Assembly: GCF_016055025.1 (NCBI RefSeq)
Contig: NZ_JAECVW010000003.1
Origin: Thermoactinomyces intermedius
GTDB taxonomy: Bacteria > Bacillota > Bacilli > Thermoactinomycetales > Thermoactinomycetaceae
Length of the DNA: 64,000 bases
Strand: one strand, 5' to 3'
Below the pieces are notes generated by a model, which worked only from the letters and a program-made list of their open reading frames with translations, did not search any database and was not told the DNA's origin. Of the stretch, positions 1 to 7,674 are shown piece after piece. The stretch's first letter is position 1. Each line of letters opens with the position of its first letter. A program made the translations under genes and the position numbers.

Positions 1-1
1 C

Positions 2-538
2 CGGGATTGTCCTTCTTGCGGAAAGCCCCACGGTAAGCCGCGGGTGACAGATGAAGGACCCGTTGAAGTGAATATTTCACATTCAGGCAAATGGGTGCTG
101 ACCGCCATTGCCTTTCACACTCCGGTCGGCATCGACATTGAACAAATCCATCCCGAACTGGTTGAAAGTGAGATGGTGAAAAGGGTGCTTTCCGCAGAGG
201 AAATGAGCGAATGGGAGAAATTACCCCCGGGGGAAAGAAAAGAGGCATTTTACCGGTACTGGACATGGAAAGAAGCGATCTTGAAAGCGACCGGAGAAGG
301 GTTGGCGGTTCCGATGACCCGCTTGACGGTGACCAACCGGGATGGTTCCCCGCAGTTAACCCGGTGGGAAGGCCGTGAAGACCGGGTCGGTCAAATCCGT
401 TGTCACCCGCTGGAAGTGGATCCGCAATATGCCGCTTGTCTGGCCGTGATCGGACGCGCTGAAGAAGTTCTTCTCAGGCAAGGGGAAGAAATCATACAAG
501 CATGGTTAAAAAATCAAAACGCATGGACTGCCCGTTGA
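2..538 (+). CDS. 4'-phosphopantetheinyl transferase, Sfp type (5' end outside window)
   Basis: Transfers the 4'-phosphopantetheine arm of CoA to a conserved serine of acyl or peptidyl carrier proteins. The frame is open from the window edge, so the N-terminus is missing and the first GTG seen (position 44) is internal: the CGKPHGKP stretch before it matches the family's substrate loop. Family signatures follow in order: VNISHSG, then VGIDIEQI (magnesium-binding acidic pair), then the W-T-W-K-E-A-x-x-K block in YWTWKEAILKATGEGL. Sfp-group enzymes are about 220-240 residues and about 178 are visible. Whether its main target is ACP or a secondary-metabolite synthase cannot be told. A hairpin terminator follows at once. 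Confidence 0.93.
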   Translation, partial: RDCPSCGKPHGKPRVTDEGPVEVNISHSGKWVLTAIAFHTPVGIDIEQIHPELVESEMVKRVLSAEEMSEWEKLPPGERKEAFYRYWTWKEAILKATGEGLAVPMTRLTVTNRDGSPQLTRWEGREDRVGQIRCHPLEVDPQYAACLAVIGRAEEVLLRQGEEIIQAWLKNQNAWTAR

Positions 539-555
539 TTTTCACGGGCTTTTTT
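530..555 (+). terminator. Rho-independent terminator of the phosphopantetheinyl transferase gene
   Basis: Six-base-pair stem GCCCGT/ACGGGC with an 8-nt loop followed by a run of Ts. It begins inside the last codons of the upstream gene. Confidence 0.75.
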
Positions 556-578
556 ATCATGAAGAGAATTTCCCGGAC

Positions 579-1310
579 ATGGAACATGAAGAAATCGCTG
601 GATTGGCAGGGATGATGATGGAGTGGATACAAATCGGGCCCATGTTGCTTCGCTTGGAGTGGCTTGTGTTTTTTGTGGGCGGAGGTTTGGGAATGGCATT
701 GTCAAGATGGTTGGCGATCAAGAAGAAATTGGAGCCGGCTTGGGATTTGGATATTATCCTCCAGGCGATTGCCATGGGAATGTTGGTTTGGAAATTAAGT
801 GCGGTGATCTTGGAACCTTCATTGTTTTTAAAATATCATTGGACCATTGTTTACTTGCCTCCTTCCGGAAACGGGGATTGGTTGGGGGTATTGATTGCAC
901 TTGTCTATTTGGGAATTTATTTTTTCCGGTTGAAAAAACGGATGCGCCGTGGATGTTTGGACCTGTCCGGCATTTTGATGGGAGTCGTACTGGCGGTGAA
1001 TCAATGGATCCGCGTCTTTTGGGATGGGGATTGGAGCCTTCAGTGGATTCATTTGCCGGCGGCGGTCCTGCACAGCATGATTTTGTACTGGCTTTGGAGG
1101 CAGGGGCAGAGAAAAATGGGAACGGGAGAAGTGTTTGCTGATTTTTTGGCTTTTTCCGGATTGGTTTTGTTCGCCGGTTCCTTTCCGGTGTTTTCCCCGG
1201 ATCCCGGGCTGTTTTTTGTAAAAACCGAATGGCTGGGCTTTTTCATGACCATTGCCGGACTCATTTTATACTTCATGCTCGATCAAGACAAAGGGGAAAA
1301 CCGCTTGTAA
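579..1310 (+). CDS. Lgt-like polytopic membrane protein
   Basis: About 240 residues with six or seven hydrophobic segments. The N-terminal part (IQIGPMLLRLEWL, then a Gly-rich helix) resembles the start of prolipoprotein diacylglyceryl transferase, where a short 'IGPLSIRWYG'-like hairpin precedes the first helix. The conserved Lgt catalytic core (H-G-G-L region, N-x3-GE) is not seen, so this is probably a divergent paralogue and not the lipoprotein-modifying enzyme. The first ATG has a weak GAAGAG site; the ATG at 618 would start the protein right at the Lgt-like motif and is a good alternative. It stands alone between a terminator and the antiporter promoter. Function unknown. Confidence 0.6.
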   Translation: MEHEEIAGLAGMMMEWIQIGPMLLRLEWLVFFVGGGLGMALSRWLAIKKKLEPAWDLDIILQAIAMGMLVWKLSAVILEPSLFLKYHWTIVYLPPSGNGDWLGVLIALVYLGIYFFRLKKRMRRGCLDLSGILMGVVLAVNQWIRVFWDGDWSLQWIHLPAAVLHSMILYWLWRQGQRKMGTGEVFADFLAFSGLVLFAGSFPVFSPDPGLFFVKTEWLGFFMTIAGLILYFMLDQDKGENRL

Positions 1311-1434
1311 GACATTGTGCGAAAATGACACGGCCCGGCCCGTTCATCCGGATAATCGGGAAGGATGTGTTGGTTTCGGAAAAAGTTTGATCGTTCAGGG
1401 TGATTTAATTTCGCGATGAATGATTTTATTTTAA

Positions 1435-1463
1435 TTGTTGATAAAATAAAGTATTTATGTTAT
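1435..1463 (+). promoter_or_regulatory. Probable sigma-A promoter of the cation/proton antiporter gene
   Basis: TTGTTG, 17-nt spacer, TGTTAT. A start near 1470 would give a leader of about 100 nt that begins exactly at the hairpins described next. Confidence 0.5.
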
Positions 1464-1467
1464 CCTG

Positions 1468-1530
1468 AAAAAAACGATATCTCGTTTTTCAGGGGGAGTC
1501 TGTCACCGGCAGGCTCCCTTTATTCTTTTT
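1468..1530 (+). promoter_or_regulatory. Two-hairpin leader with terminator-like element ahead of the antiporter gene
   Basis: Two stems in a row. The first is AAAAACG (1470-1476) with CGTTTTT (1483-1489). The second is GGGAGTCTG (1494-1502) with CAGGCTCCC (1510-1518), nine pairs including one G-U, followed by TTTATTCTTTTT. The second looks like an intrinsic terminator lying about 55 nt before the start codon and just after a promoter, so transcription attenuation is possible. It could instead be the distant terminator of the Lgt-like gene. Confidence 0.45.
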
Positions 1531-1572
1531 GACTTAATTTTTAAAAAACTTGAGGGGTGAGGTGGAGAAACC

Positions 1573-2751
1573 ATGTTTTTTGTCCAATTGCTGCTTATTT
1601 TGGTTGCAACAAAATTGGCAGGCGATTTGAGCACCCGGATCGGACAGCCGGCCGTTTTGGGGAAATTGATCGTCGGTGTGATTTTGGGACCGGCGGTGCT
1701 GGGATGGATTGAAGAGAGCGAAATGATCCATCAAATGAGCGAAATCGGTGTGCTCTTGTTAATGTTCTTGGCCGGTCTGGAAACCGATATTCATGAGTTG
1801 AACAAAAGCCGCACCTCTTCTCTTGCCGTGGCGGTGGGGGGAGTGATTCTCCCGTTGGTCGGAGGATATCTGATTGGAACCTGGTTCGGGATGGAACCGT
1901 TTACCTCTTGGTTTTTAGGTGCGCTGTTTTCGGCAACTTCGGTCAGCATCACGGTTCAGACGTTGCGGGATCTTGGAAAGTTGCAAACCAAAGAAAGTGT
2001 TACCATATTGGGCGCGGCCATTGCCGATGATGTCATTGTGGTGGTGCTGTTGGCCTTTTTGATGAGTTTTTCCGGATTGCAGGATGTCAGCCTCGGATTG
2101 GTGATCGGTCAAAAAATCTTGTTCTTTGCCCTGATTATCTTGCTGGGATGGAAAGTCGTTCCGTGGGCCATGAAATGGATGACCCGCATTCGCGCATCCG
2201 AAATTGTGGTCAGTTCCGCATTGATGATTTGCTTCGCCTTTGCCTTTATGGCGGAAGAAATGGGTGTTGCCGGAATCATTGGCTCTTTTGCGGCCGGCCT
2301 TTCTCTGTCGCAAACCAAAGTACGCCATGAAATTGAGGAAAAATTGAATCCGATTGCTTATTCCGTGTTTGTTCCGATCTTCTTTGTGAGCATCGGCTTG
2401 CCGGTGACGTTTGACGGGCTCGGCAATCAAATCGGACTGATTGTGACGCTTTCCATCATGGCTGTTTTGTCCAAATGGATCGGTTGCGGACTGGGAGCCC
2501 GTTTGACCGGATTTAACACCGCTTCTTCCATCAGCATTGGTTCCGGCATGATTTCACGCGGGGAAGTGGCTTTGATCATTGCGTCCCTCGGATTGAGTCA
2601 GCATCTGTTGCCCGCCGAATGGTATACATCCACGATTTTGGTTGTGATTTTGACCACCATCATCACACCGCCGTTGTTGAAAATCACCTTCCAGAAAATG
2701 ACGCCTTCCAAAAAAGAGAAACCCCGGCAAGAAGCACTTGCTTCCAAATGA
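1573..2751 (+). CDS. Cation:proton antiporter, CPA2 (KefB/GerN-like) family
   Basis: Integral membrane exchanger of Na+ or K+ for H+. The 392-residue protein consists almost only of the 12-13-helix Na_H_Exchanger domain and lacks a C-terminal RCK/TrkA-N domain, unlike KefB or KefC. Typical landmarks are the N-terminal LARRxGQP-like segment (STRIGQPAVLGKLIVG), MFLAGLETD, SATSVSITV, the double-acidic ion site GAAIADDVIVVV in the middle, and the late SRGEVALII motif. AGGTGG (about 1560-1565) precedes the ATG. It is a single-gene unit closed by its own terminator. Ion preference cannot be read from sequence. The hairpin leader upstream suggests regulated expression. Confidence 0.9.
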   Translation: MFFVQLLLILVATKLAGDLSTRIGQPAVLGKLIVGVILGPAVLGWIEESEMIHQMSEIGVLLLMFLAGLETDIHELNKSRTSSLAVAVGGVILPLVGGYLIGTWFGMEPFTSWFLGALFSATSVSITVQTLRDLGKLQTKESVTILGAAIADDVIVVVLLAFLMSFSGLQDVSLGLVIGQKILFFALIILLGWKVVPWAMKWMTRIRASEIVVSSALMICFAFAFMAEEMGVAGIIGSFAAGLSLSQTKVRHEIEEKLNPIAYSVFVPIFFVSIGLPVTFDGLGNQIGLIVTLSIMAVLSKWIGCGLGARLTGFNTASSISIGSGMISRGEVALIIASLGLSQHLLPAEWYTSTILVVILTTIITPPLLKITFQKMTPSKKEKPRQEALASK

Positions 2752-2763
2752 ATCCCATGTCAG

Positions 2764-2799
2764 GCCCCTTGATCCGGTAAGGAACAGAGGGGCTTTTTT
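2764..2799 (+). terminator. Rho-independent terminator of the antiporter gene
   Basis: GCCCCT paired with AGGGGC, then TTTTTT, 12 nt after the stop codon. Confidence 0.8.
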
Positions 2800-2846
2800 A
2801 TGCCGGATGGATGATGGGATTTTTAAATAAATAATTTTCAAAAAAG

Positions 2847-2876
2847 TTAACTTTTACATAAATAAATATGTTATAT
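2847..2876 (+). promoter_or_regulatory. Possible sigma-A promoter of the DUF485-actP operon
   Basis: TTAACT, 18-nt spacer, TTATAT in an AT-rich region. Other AT-rich hexamers nearby make the choice uncertain. Confidence 0.4.
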
Positions 2877-2878
2877 TT

Positions 2879-2901
2879 TTGAATATATATTATTTATTCA
2901 A
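2879..2901. promoter_or_regulatory. Inverted repeat between promoter and ribosome-binding site of the actP operon
   Basis: TTGAATA, 9-nt spacer, TATTCAA: perfect 7-bp arms placed just downstream of the proposed -10 box, as expected for a repressor site. No known regulator was matched. Confidence 0.35.
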
Positions 2902-2936
2902 TAATCAGACAAATAATTTTGAAGGAGGTTTATTCA

Positions 2937-3278
2937 TTGTCAGAAAACAAGAAGGTTGACAGAATGGCCTCAACGCATCCGGATTGGGAGGAAATTTCCC
3001 GCTCACCGGAATTTCGCGAGCTGATGCAAAAGAAACGGCGGTTTATCATTTCAGCCACCTTCTTTTTTGCTCTCTATTATTTTGCCCTGCCTTTTTTCAC
3101 CGGTTATTTTGAGTTTCTCAACACTCCTTTGATCGGTTCCATCAATGGAGCCTATCTGTTTGCCATCTCCCAATTCTTTATGGCTTGGATCCTGGCCATA
3201 TTATATGTTCGTCATTCCAACCAAACTGATCAATTGATACAGCGCCTGATCGAGAAGAAGAGGAGGGAAGTTTCGTGA
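2937..3278 (+). CDS. DUF485 membrane protein, partner of the acetate symporter
   Basis: Small inner-membrane protein (113 residues) of the DUF485 family, which is usually encoded directly before SSS-family acetate/solute symporters; its biochemical role is not established. Two transmembrane helices (about residues 38-60 and 75-97) follow a charged N-terminal part containing HPDWEEISRSPEF, the family hallmark. The start is TTG at 2937, because GAAGGAGGT (2921-2929) lies 7 nt upstream; an in-frame TTG at 2919 overlaps that ribosome-binding site and is unlikely. The stop codon overlaps the GTG of the next gene, implying translational coupling. Confidence 0.88.
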   Translation: MSENKKVDRMASTHPDWEEISRSPEFRELMQKKRRFIISATFFFALYYFALPFFTGYFEFLNTPLIGSINGAYLFAISQFFMAWILAILYVRHSNQTDQLIQRLIEKKRREVS

Positions 3279-4780
3279 ATACAACCGCATTTTCGCTGTT
3301 TTTGGTGATTGTGTTGTTGACGCTTTTGGTCACCTATTGGGCCGCCAAAAGGACGCAGACCACCACGGATTTTTATGCGGCGGGCCGGTCGATCAAGGGA
3401 TGGCAAAACGGGATTGCCATTGCCGGGGATTACATGAGTGCTGCCTCTTTCCTCGGAATTGCCGGGTTGATTGCTTTGGGAGGTTTTGACGGGTTTCTTT
3501 ATTCGGTCGGCTGGTTGGTCGCCTATCTGGTTGTGTTGATCATCGTTGCCGAACCCCTCCGGAACTCCGGCCGGTACACCTTGGCGGACATGCTGGCCTA
3601 CCGCATGAGGGCAAAGCCGGTCCGTTCCGCAGCAGCGCTGAGCACTTTGGCGATCTCCACCTTTTATATGATTGCCCAACTGGTCGGGGCAGGCGGGATC
3701 ATCAAGTTATTGCTCGGGATCGATTTTGAGGTGTCGATTATCATTATCGGGGTTTTGATGATTTTGTACGTGGCATTTGGCGGGATGCTGGCCACCACTT
3801 GGGTGCAGATCATCAAAGCGGTCTTGTTGATGGCGGGAACGGTTTTGCTCAGCTTCTGGGTGCTTGCCCGGTTTGATTTCAGCATGGTGGAGATGTTTAA
3901 TCAAGTTTCGGACAAGCTTGGGCAAAGGTTTCTTGAGCCGGGACTGTTGTACACCAATCCGTTGGACAACATTTCATTGGGACTGGCCCTTTTGGCCGGG
4001 ACGGCCGGCCTTCCCCACATTTTGATCCGTTTTTATACGGTGCCGACCGCCAAAGAAGCACGAACTTCCGTCGTCTGGGCCATGTTTATCATCGGGGCGT
4101 TTTATATCATGACCACGTTCCTCGGTTTTGGTTCGGCCATTCTGGTCGGCCAGGAAAAAATCATCGCCGCGGATAAAGCCGGAAACATGGCAGCGCCCCT
4201 GCTTGCCGAAGCATTGGGAGGAAATTTCTTTCTCGCCTTTATTTCTGCCGTGGCCTTTGCAACCATTCTGGCGGTGGTGGCCGGGCTCGTGATTTCGGCA
4301 GCCGGTGCCTTTGCCCATGATTTTTATTCCAATGTTTTGCGTGGGGGAAAAGCCACGGAAAAAGAGCAAATGCGGGTGGCCAAATGGGCTTCGGTGGGAG
4401 TCGGGATGGTGTCCATTATCCTGGCCATTCTTGCCAAGAACCAAAATGTCGCTTTTTTGGTTTCCCTCGCCTTTGCCGTGGCTGCCAGCGCCAACTTGCC
4501 GGTGATCCTCTTCAGTTTGTTTTGGAAACGCTTTAATACAACAGGTGCGGTCACCGGGATTTTAACCGGACTGTTCAGCTCCATCATTCTCGTGTTGATC
4601 AGCCCGAACCTGATGAACCCGGAAGATGCGCTTTTTCCGCTGGGGAACCCTGCCATTGTATCCGTTCCGCTGGGTTTTATCGGTGCCTGGTTGGGAACGG
4701 TGTTTTCCCGTGAACCGGAAGCGGAACAGAAATTTACGGAGCTCTATGTCCGGTCCAACACCGGAATCGGTTCCGAATAA
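3275..4780 (+). CDS. actP: Cation/acetate symporter, sodium:solute symporter family
   Basis: Takes up acetate or related short monocarboxylates with Na+ or H+. The 501-residue protein has about 13 hydrophobic helices with SSS landmarks: the N-terminal TTTDFYAAGRSIKGWQNG segment, AIAGDYMSAASFLG, and GLPHILIRFYTVPTAKEAR, which is characteristic of ActP-like members. GTG start overlaps the DUF485 stop codon (GTGA), with AAGAGGAGGGAAG just upstream. The DUF485-ActP pairing is the usual one. MctC-type substrates such as propionate or pyruvate are also possible, so the substrate assignment rests on family and neighbour. Confidence 0.88.
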   Translation: MNTTAFSLFLVIVLLTLLVTYWAAKRTQTTTDFYAAGRSIKGWQNGIAIAGDYMSAASFLGIAGLIALGGFDGFLYSVGWLVAYLVVLIIVAEPLRNSGRYTLADMLAYRMRAKPVRSAAALSTLAISTFYMIAQLVGAGGIIKLLLGIDFEVSIIIIGVLMILYVAFGGMLATTWVQIIKAVLLMAGTVLLSFWVLARFDFSMVEMFNQVSDKLGQRFLEPGLLYTNPLDNISLGLALLAGTAGLPHILIRFYTVPTAKEARTSVVWAMFIIGAFYIMTTFLGFGSAILVGQEKIIAADKAGNMAAPLLAEALGGNFFLAFISAVAFATILAVVAGLVISAAGAFAHDFYSNVLRGGKATEKEQMRVAKWASVGVGMVSIILAILAKNQNVAFLVSLAFAVAASANLPVILFSLFWKRFNTTGAVTGILTGLFSSIILVLISPNLMNPEDALFPLGNPAIVSVPLGFIGAWLGTVFSREPEAEQKFTELYVRSNTGIGSE

Positions 4781-4789
4781 ACGGATGAA

Positions 4790-4823
4790 GCCTGCTTCAA
4801 AAAAAGCAGGCTTTGCTTTGTTT
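4790..4823 (+). terminator. Rho-independent terminator between actP and ctaG
   Basis: GCCTGCTT/AAGCAGGC hairpin followed by a T-rich stretch interrupted by G and C. It lies between converging genes and could serve both. Confidence 0.7.
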
Positions 4824-4844
4824 AAGGGTGGATTAGGGTTTTAT

Positions 4845-5621
4845 TTATGGTTTCAAAGCCTGACGGGCGGGAAGCGGTTTTCGTGGTTGCAGGGTTTGAT
4901 ACCCCTTCCGGCAGAGGACGATGATGATCACCAAGTCAATCACATCGCCCCCGTAGTACATCATCATGCCTCCGGCTTCTGCTTGACCCGTCGGAACTTC
5001 GCCAGGCGGACGGGCATAGATGAATTTGGCCAGAATTTGATGCGCGGCAAGGGAGAGAACCAGGACAGCAGCCCGGAACGAAAAACGGTACCGGTCAGGG
5101 GAAGGCTCCAACTGCAAGAGGGAGGCGGTGTATACATAGCCGGCCAAAAAAATGTGAAGGTGGATCAAAAGATGCAAAAACGCATGTTGATGCATCATTT
5201 CCCAGAGGCGGGTGGTGTATAACACCCACATCCCGCCGACATTGAGGAGGGAAGCAGTGACCGGATGGTGGATGGTCCGGACATACCGGGTTTTTAAGAA
5301 ACGGACAAGCCTCCGGGCGTTTTGGACACTCAGGGTGCAAAGAATGAGGGTGAGCGGGCGGGACAAGTGAATCAAAAGCGGGGACAGCATGCCCAGGATT
5401 AAATGGGTTCCCATATGAAACCGAAAATCGGCATGCGCCAGATGGGCCAAGGGTCCGGTCACCGAAACGACAGCCAAAACAACCCCCAGAATTCCAAAAA
5501 AGGTACGGGATCGGGGCCATGCCTTCCCCCGGCGGCGGGAATGGACGAAGGCACCATACAGATAGACAAACAATCCCGTCCCGAACGGAAGGATGAACAG
5601 CAGGGTATAAACAGGATTCAT
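4845..5621 (-). CDS. ctaG: CtaG-type cytochrome c oxidase assembly protein
   Basis: Polytopic membrane protein of the caa3_CtaG family, which assists assembly, probably copper delivery, of caa3/aa3 cytochrome c oxidases in Gram-positive bacteria. About 258 residues and seven hydrophobic segments; conserved His/Met positions are visible in HLAHADFRFHMGTHLILGM and in MMHQHAFLHLLIHLHIFLAG, the family's metal-rich region. The ATG at 5621 is chosen because it overlaps the upstream stop codon (ATGA) and is preceded by GGAAGGAGC; a longer frame reaching 5702 is only overlap. Oxidase structural genes are not in this window. Confidence 0.86.
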   Translation of the reverse strand: MNPVYTLLFILPFGTGLFVYLYGAFVHSRRRGKAWPRSRTFFGILGVVLAVVSVTGPLAHLAHADFRFHMGTHLILGMLSPLLIHLSRPLTLILCTLSVQNARRLVRFLKTRYVRTIHHPVTASLLNVGGMWVLYTTRLWEMMHQHAFLHLLIHLHIFLAGYVYTASLLQLEPSPDRYRFSFRAAVLVLSLAAHQILAKFIYARPPGEVPTGQAEAGGMMMYYGGDVIDLVIIIVLCRKGYQTLQPRKPLPARQALKP

Positions 5622-6103
5622 GCTTCCTGCTCCTTCCGTTTCTTTTGTGAGCGGATGACCAGAAAGCCGGCGATGATCATGATCACGGCAAGTAAATTCC
5701 AAACCAGATCATAGATCAACACATTTTCCACATAACGAATCTGATGAATCCGCATCCACTTGTGCTGAATGATTCCGTCGTACAATTGAAACAGACCGGC
5801 TCCCAGCACAACGCTTCCCCACCATCTCTTTTTCCGCCAGGAATGGCGCCGGCGAAGATCGGCCAGCAAGAACAATGACCAGACCGTCGCAAACCAGCTG
5901 AAGGCATGAAACAGCCCGTCGGAGACAAGCCCGATGCTGCGGGTGGCCCGGTCATAAAAATGATGCCAGTGCAAAAGTTGGTGAAAGACTGCTTCATCGA
6001 AAAAAGCAATCAATCCGATGCCAAACAACAACCCGGACCAGAAATTGCGCTTCCAAAAAACCGAATCCATGGATTCACGGGATAACGGACGACTTGTATC
6101 CAT
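5618..6103 (-). CDS. DUF2243 membrane protein
   Basis: Predicted membrane protein of 161 residues with four helices. DUF2243 signatures are clear: FFDEAVFHQLLHWHHFYD, SDGLFHAFSW and LYDGIIQHKWMRIHQIR. The repeated histidines and the fixed position directly before a ctaG-like gene, with a 4-nt overlap, suggest a role in copper handling or oxidase biogenesis; that is inference, as the family has no established function. AGAAGGAGC precedes the ATG. The two genes form a short operon on this strand. Confidence 0.87.
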   Translation of the reverse strand: MDTSRPLSRESMDSVFWKRNFWSGLLFGIGLIAFFDEAVFHQLLHWHHFYDRATRSIGLVSDGLFHAFSWFATVWSLFLLADLRRRHSWRKKRWWGSVVLGAGLFQLYDGIIQHKWMRIHQIRYVENVLIYDLVWNLLAVIMIIAGFLVIRSQKKRKEQEA

Positions 6104-6314
6104 ACGGATGCTCCTTCTTCTTTCGGGAATTTCGCAATTTATCCTCTAGGTTATCCCATGTGTATCCAAAGCAAACGTCTGAAGGATAATCAGGGTTGTC
6201 CACAATGTAATCTCTGATTTTCATTTATCTTCCGGTTATGGAACTGAGAGAGGAAATCGACGGTTTAACCAGCTTTCAGAAGGCCCGTTCAGGATTTATT
6301 TTTGTTGACACAGA

Positions 6315-6419
6315 TCAGCAAAACCCTGATGGCAACAAGGAGATTGCCAAAATCCCGATTCCCAGTCCGATCAGCGTGAGAGAGGTGATTTCAATTTCAA
6401 ACAACGGATCGCACCCCAC
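6315..6419 (-). CDS. Possible 34-residue single-helix membrane peptide
   Basis: Small frame beginning GTG (6419) and ending TGA, coding for a short head with one Cys and acidic residues (MGCDPLFEIEI), then a hydrophobic helix (LTLIGLGIGILAISLL) and a short PSGFC tail. AGAGG lies 3 nt before the GTG, which is tight; a TTG at 6404 with GTGGGG upstream is an alternative. An 18-bp palindrome sits just upstream. No homologue is recognised. The hydrophobic pattern and Cys residues make it plausible, but length alone cannot prove coding. Confidence 0.3.
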   Translation of the reverse strand: MGCDPLFEIEITSLTLIGLGIGILAISLLPSGFC

Positions 6420-6429
6420 TTTCCTCTTT

Positions 6430-6447
6430 TGATGAAATATTTCATCA
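6430..6447. promoter_or_regulatory. Perfect 18-bp palindrome, possible operator
   Basis: TGATGAAATATTTCATCA reads identically on both strands with no spacer. It lies between the terminator of the gene at 6571-7323 and the small frame at 6315-6419. It has no T run, so a protein-binding site is more likely than a terminator. Confidence 0.45.
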
Positions 6448-6483
6448 TAATAAAATTATGCCGAATCTTTGATGGTTAAAATA

Positions 6484-6529
6484 TAAAAAGATAAAGTCCC
6501 CCGAAAAAAATTGAAACATTTGGGGGACT
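6484..6529 (-). terminator. Rho-independent terminator of the 6571-7323 gene
   Basis: AGTCCCCC/GGGGGACT stem (8 bp, 19-nt loop), followed on this strand by TTATCTTTTTATAT. Confidence 0.7.
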
Positions 6530-6570
6530 GGATCATGGAATGAAACGTTTCAGCAGGCTGTTTTTGTTTT

Positions 6571-7323
6571 CTAATAAACGAGGTATTTAAATTTTATGTT
6601 CTTGTCGTCCAAATAACTCTCCACTTTATACCGGATCTGATGCAATAAATCAGTCTTATCCACCTTTATATCAAACAAGTTCTCCCCGTAAAAACGCACA
6701 AAAATCTTACCGTCATTCAAATCCTCCACGTGATTTTCTCCGATTTCCCGGACAATCGTTTCCACAATGACTTCCCTGGGTAAGTGAGTTTCCAAAAGAT
6801 CCAATAACTCTTGCCACTCTGGATGAGGTTCCAAAGAGGCCCGATAGTCATAGATTTTTTCCGGACGGTAAAGAAAATAGATATTTCCCATAAAACCAGC
6901 CCGCAAGTCGCCTAACCACAGTTCTTGAATCTCCCTGATCCGGGAAATGTCTTTCATCACCTGGATAAAATGACCGGTTAACGCTGGATTCTCCTTGAAA
7001 TATTTCCCGCCATCATACTCGGAAATTGACAGGACCGAATCACTGATAAACATGCGGTGAACATATGGCTCCTCCTGTACCATTGGATTAAAAAAAACGA
7101 CGTTAAAAGCGTCAAAGTTCTTTAACCGGGTCCCGGCGAGATGGATGAATTCAGATGAATATTTAATATCTCTTGCAATATCCCCCACCTTGTAATTGGT
7201 GATGGCTTTGATTCCTTCCCAATGCTTTAATAGTTTTTCACATATTTTGATTGCCGTGTTCCAATATCCATCCACCAGATATCTTCCCCAACCGGTATAA
7301 GCCAGGAAAGTTTTTTGATCCAT
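6571..7323 (-). CDS. Uncharacterised soluble protein
   Basis: A 250-residue protein with no signal peptide or membrane segment, moderately acidic and rich in aromatic residues. I do not recognise the family. Visible features are an N-terminal TGWGRYLVDGYWN segment, a central stretch suggestive of mixed alpha/beta structure (FDAFNVVFFNPMVQEEPYVHRMFISDS) and a C-terminal basic-aromatic tail (YKVESYLDDKNIKFKYLVY). AAGAGGAGCTG stands at the right distance before the ATG, and a U-tailed hairpin follows the stop, so it is a complete single-gene unit. AT content is somewhat higher than in neighbouring metabolic genes, which may point to horizontal origin. Confidence 0.7.
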   Translation of the reverse strand: MDQKTFLAYTGWGRYLVDGYWNTAIKICEKLLKHWEGIKAITNYKVGDIARDIKYSSEFIHLAGTRLKNFDAFNVVFFNPMVQEEPYVHRMFISDSVLSISEYDGGKYFKENPALTGHFIQVMKDISRIREIQELWLGDLRAGFMGNIYFLYRPEKIYDYRASLEPHPEWQELLDLLETHLPREVIVETIVREIGENHVEDLNDGKIFVRFYGENLFDIKVDKTDLLHQIRYKVESYLDDKNIKFKYLVY

Positions 7324-7641
7324 CGGTCAGCTCCTCTTGCAATCAATGTCTCACTTTCCGAAAGTATGAAAAAAGAAAGGGGAAAAGCAAGTCATTCCCT
7401 CTTTATCTCTTGAAAGAACAGGAATCAAACTCTCAGCGTTGAATCAGAAAAAAGATTTTTGGTCCTGATTTTTTCTGTTTGTCCTTCAAGGAAATTAATG
7501 AATGAATAAATATGGCCGGAATCGCATCCGAATGCAAACCCTGAAAGACCTGAAATTTGTTTGGTTCCAATCAAAAGAATCCTTCGATTGTTCTATTTCC
7601 GGGCAAAGGGAGAGATTTTTTGATGGCGTAGATAAATATAT
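7324..7641. other. Gene-free stretch before the tRNA terminator
   Basis: No reading frame with a credible ribosome-binding site, and no structured RNA was recognised. It must contain the promoter of the leftward 6571-7323 gene, but no strong hexamer pair is evident. Confidence 0.4.
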
Positions 7642-7667
7642 AAAAAACCCCCGGAACATCCGAGGGT
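7642..7667 (-). terminator. Rho-independent terminator of tRNA-Ala
   Basis: On this strand ACCCTCGGA, loop TGT, TCCGGGGGT (9 bp with one G-U), then TTTTT. It starts 7 nt beyond the tRNA 3' end. Confidence 0.85.
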
Positions 7668-7674
7668 TTTCCTT

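Noticed and set aside
1468..1530. c-di-AMP (ydaO-type) riboswitch before the antiporter
   Set aside because: The leader is too short and lacks the conserved cores I remember.
4626..5222. 198-codon plus-strand frame overlapping actP and ctaG
   Set aside because: It crosses the actP terminator and lies antisense to ctaG; no family resemblance.
6238..6432. Rightward 64-codon frame opposite the possible membrane peptide
   Set aside because: No ribosome-binding site, biased composition, and the better hydrophobic pattern is on the other strand.
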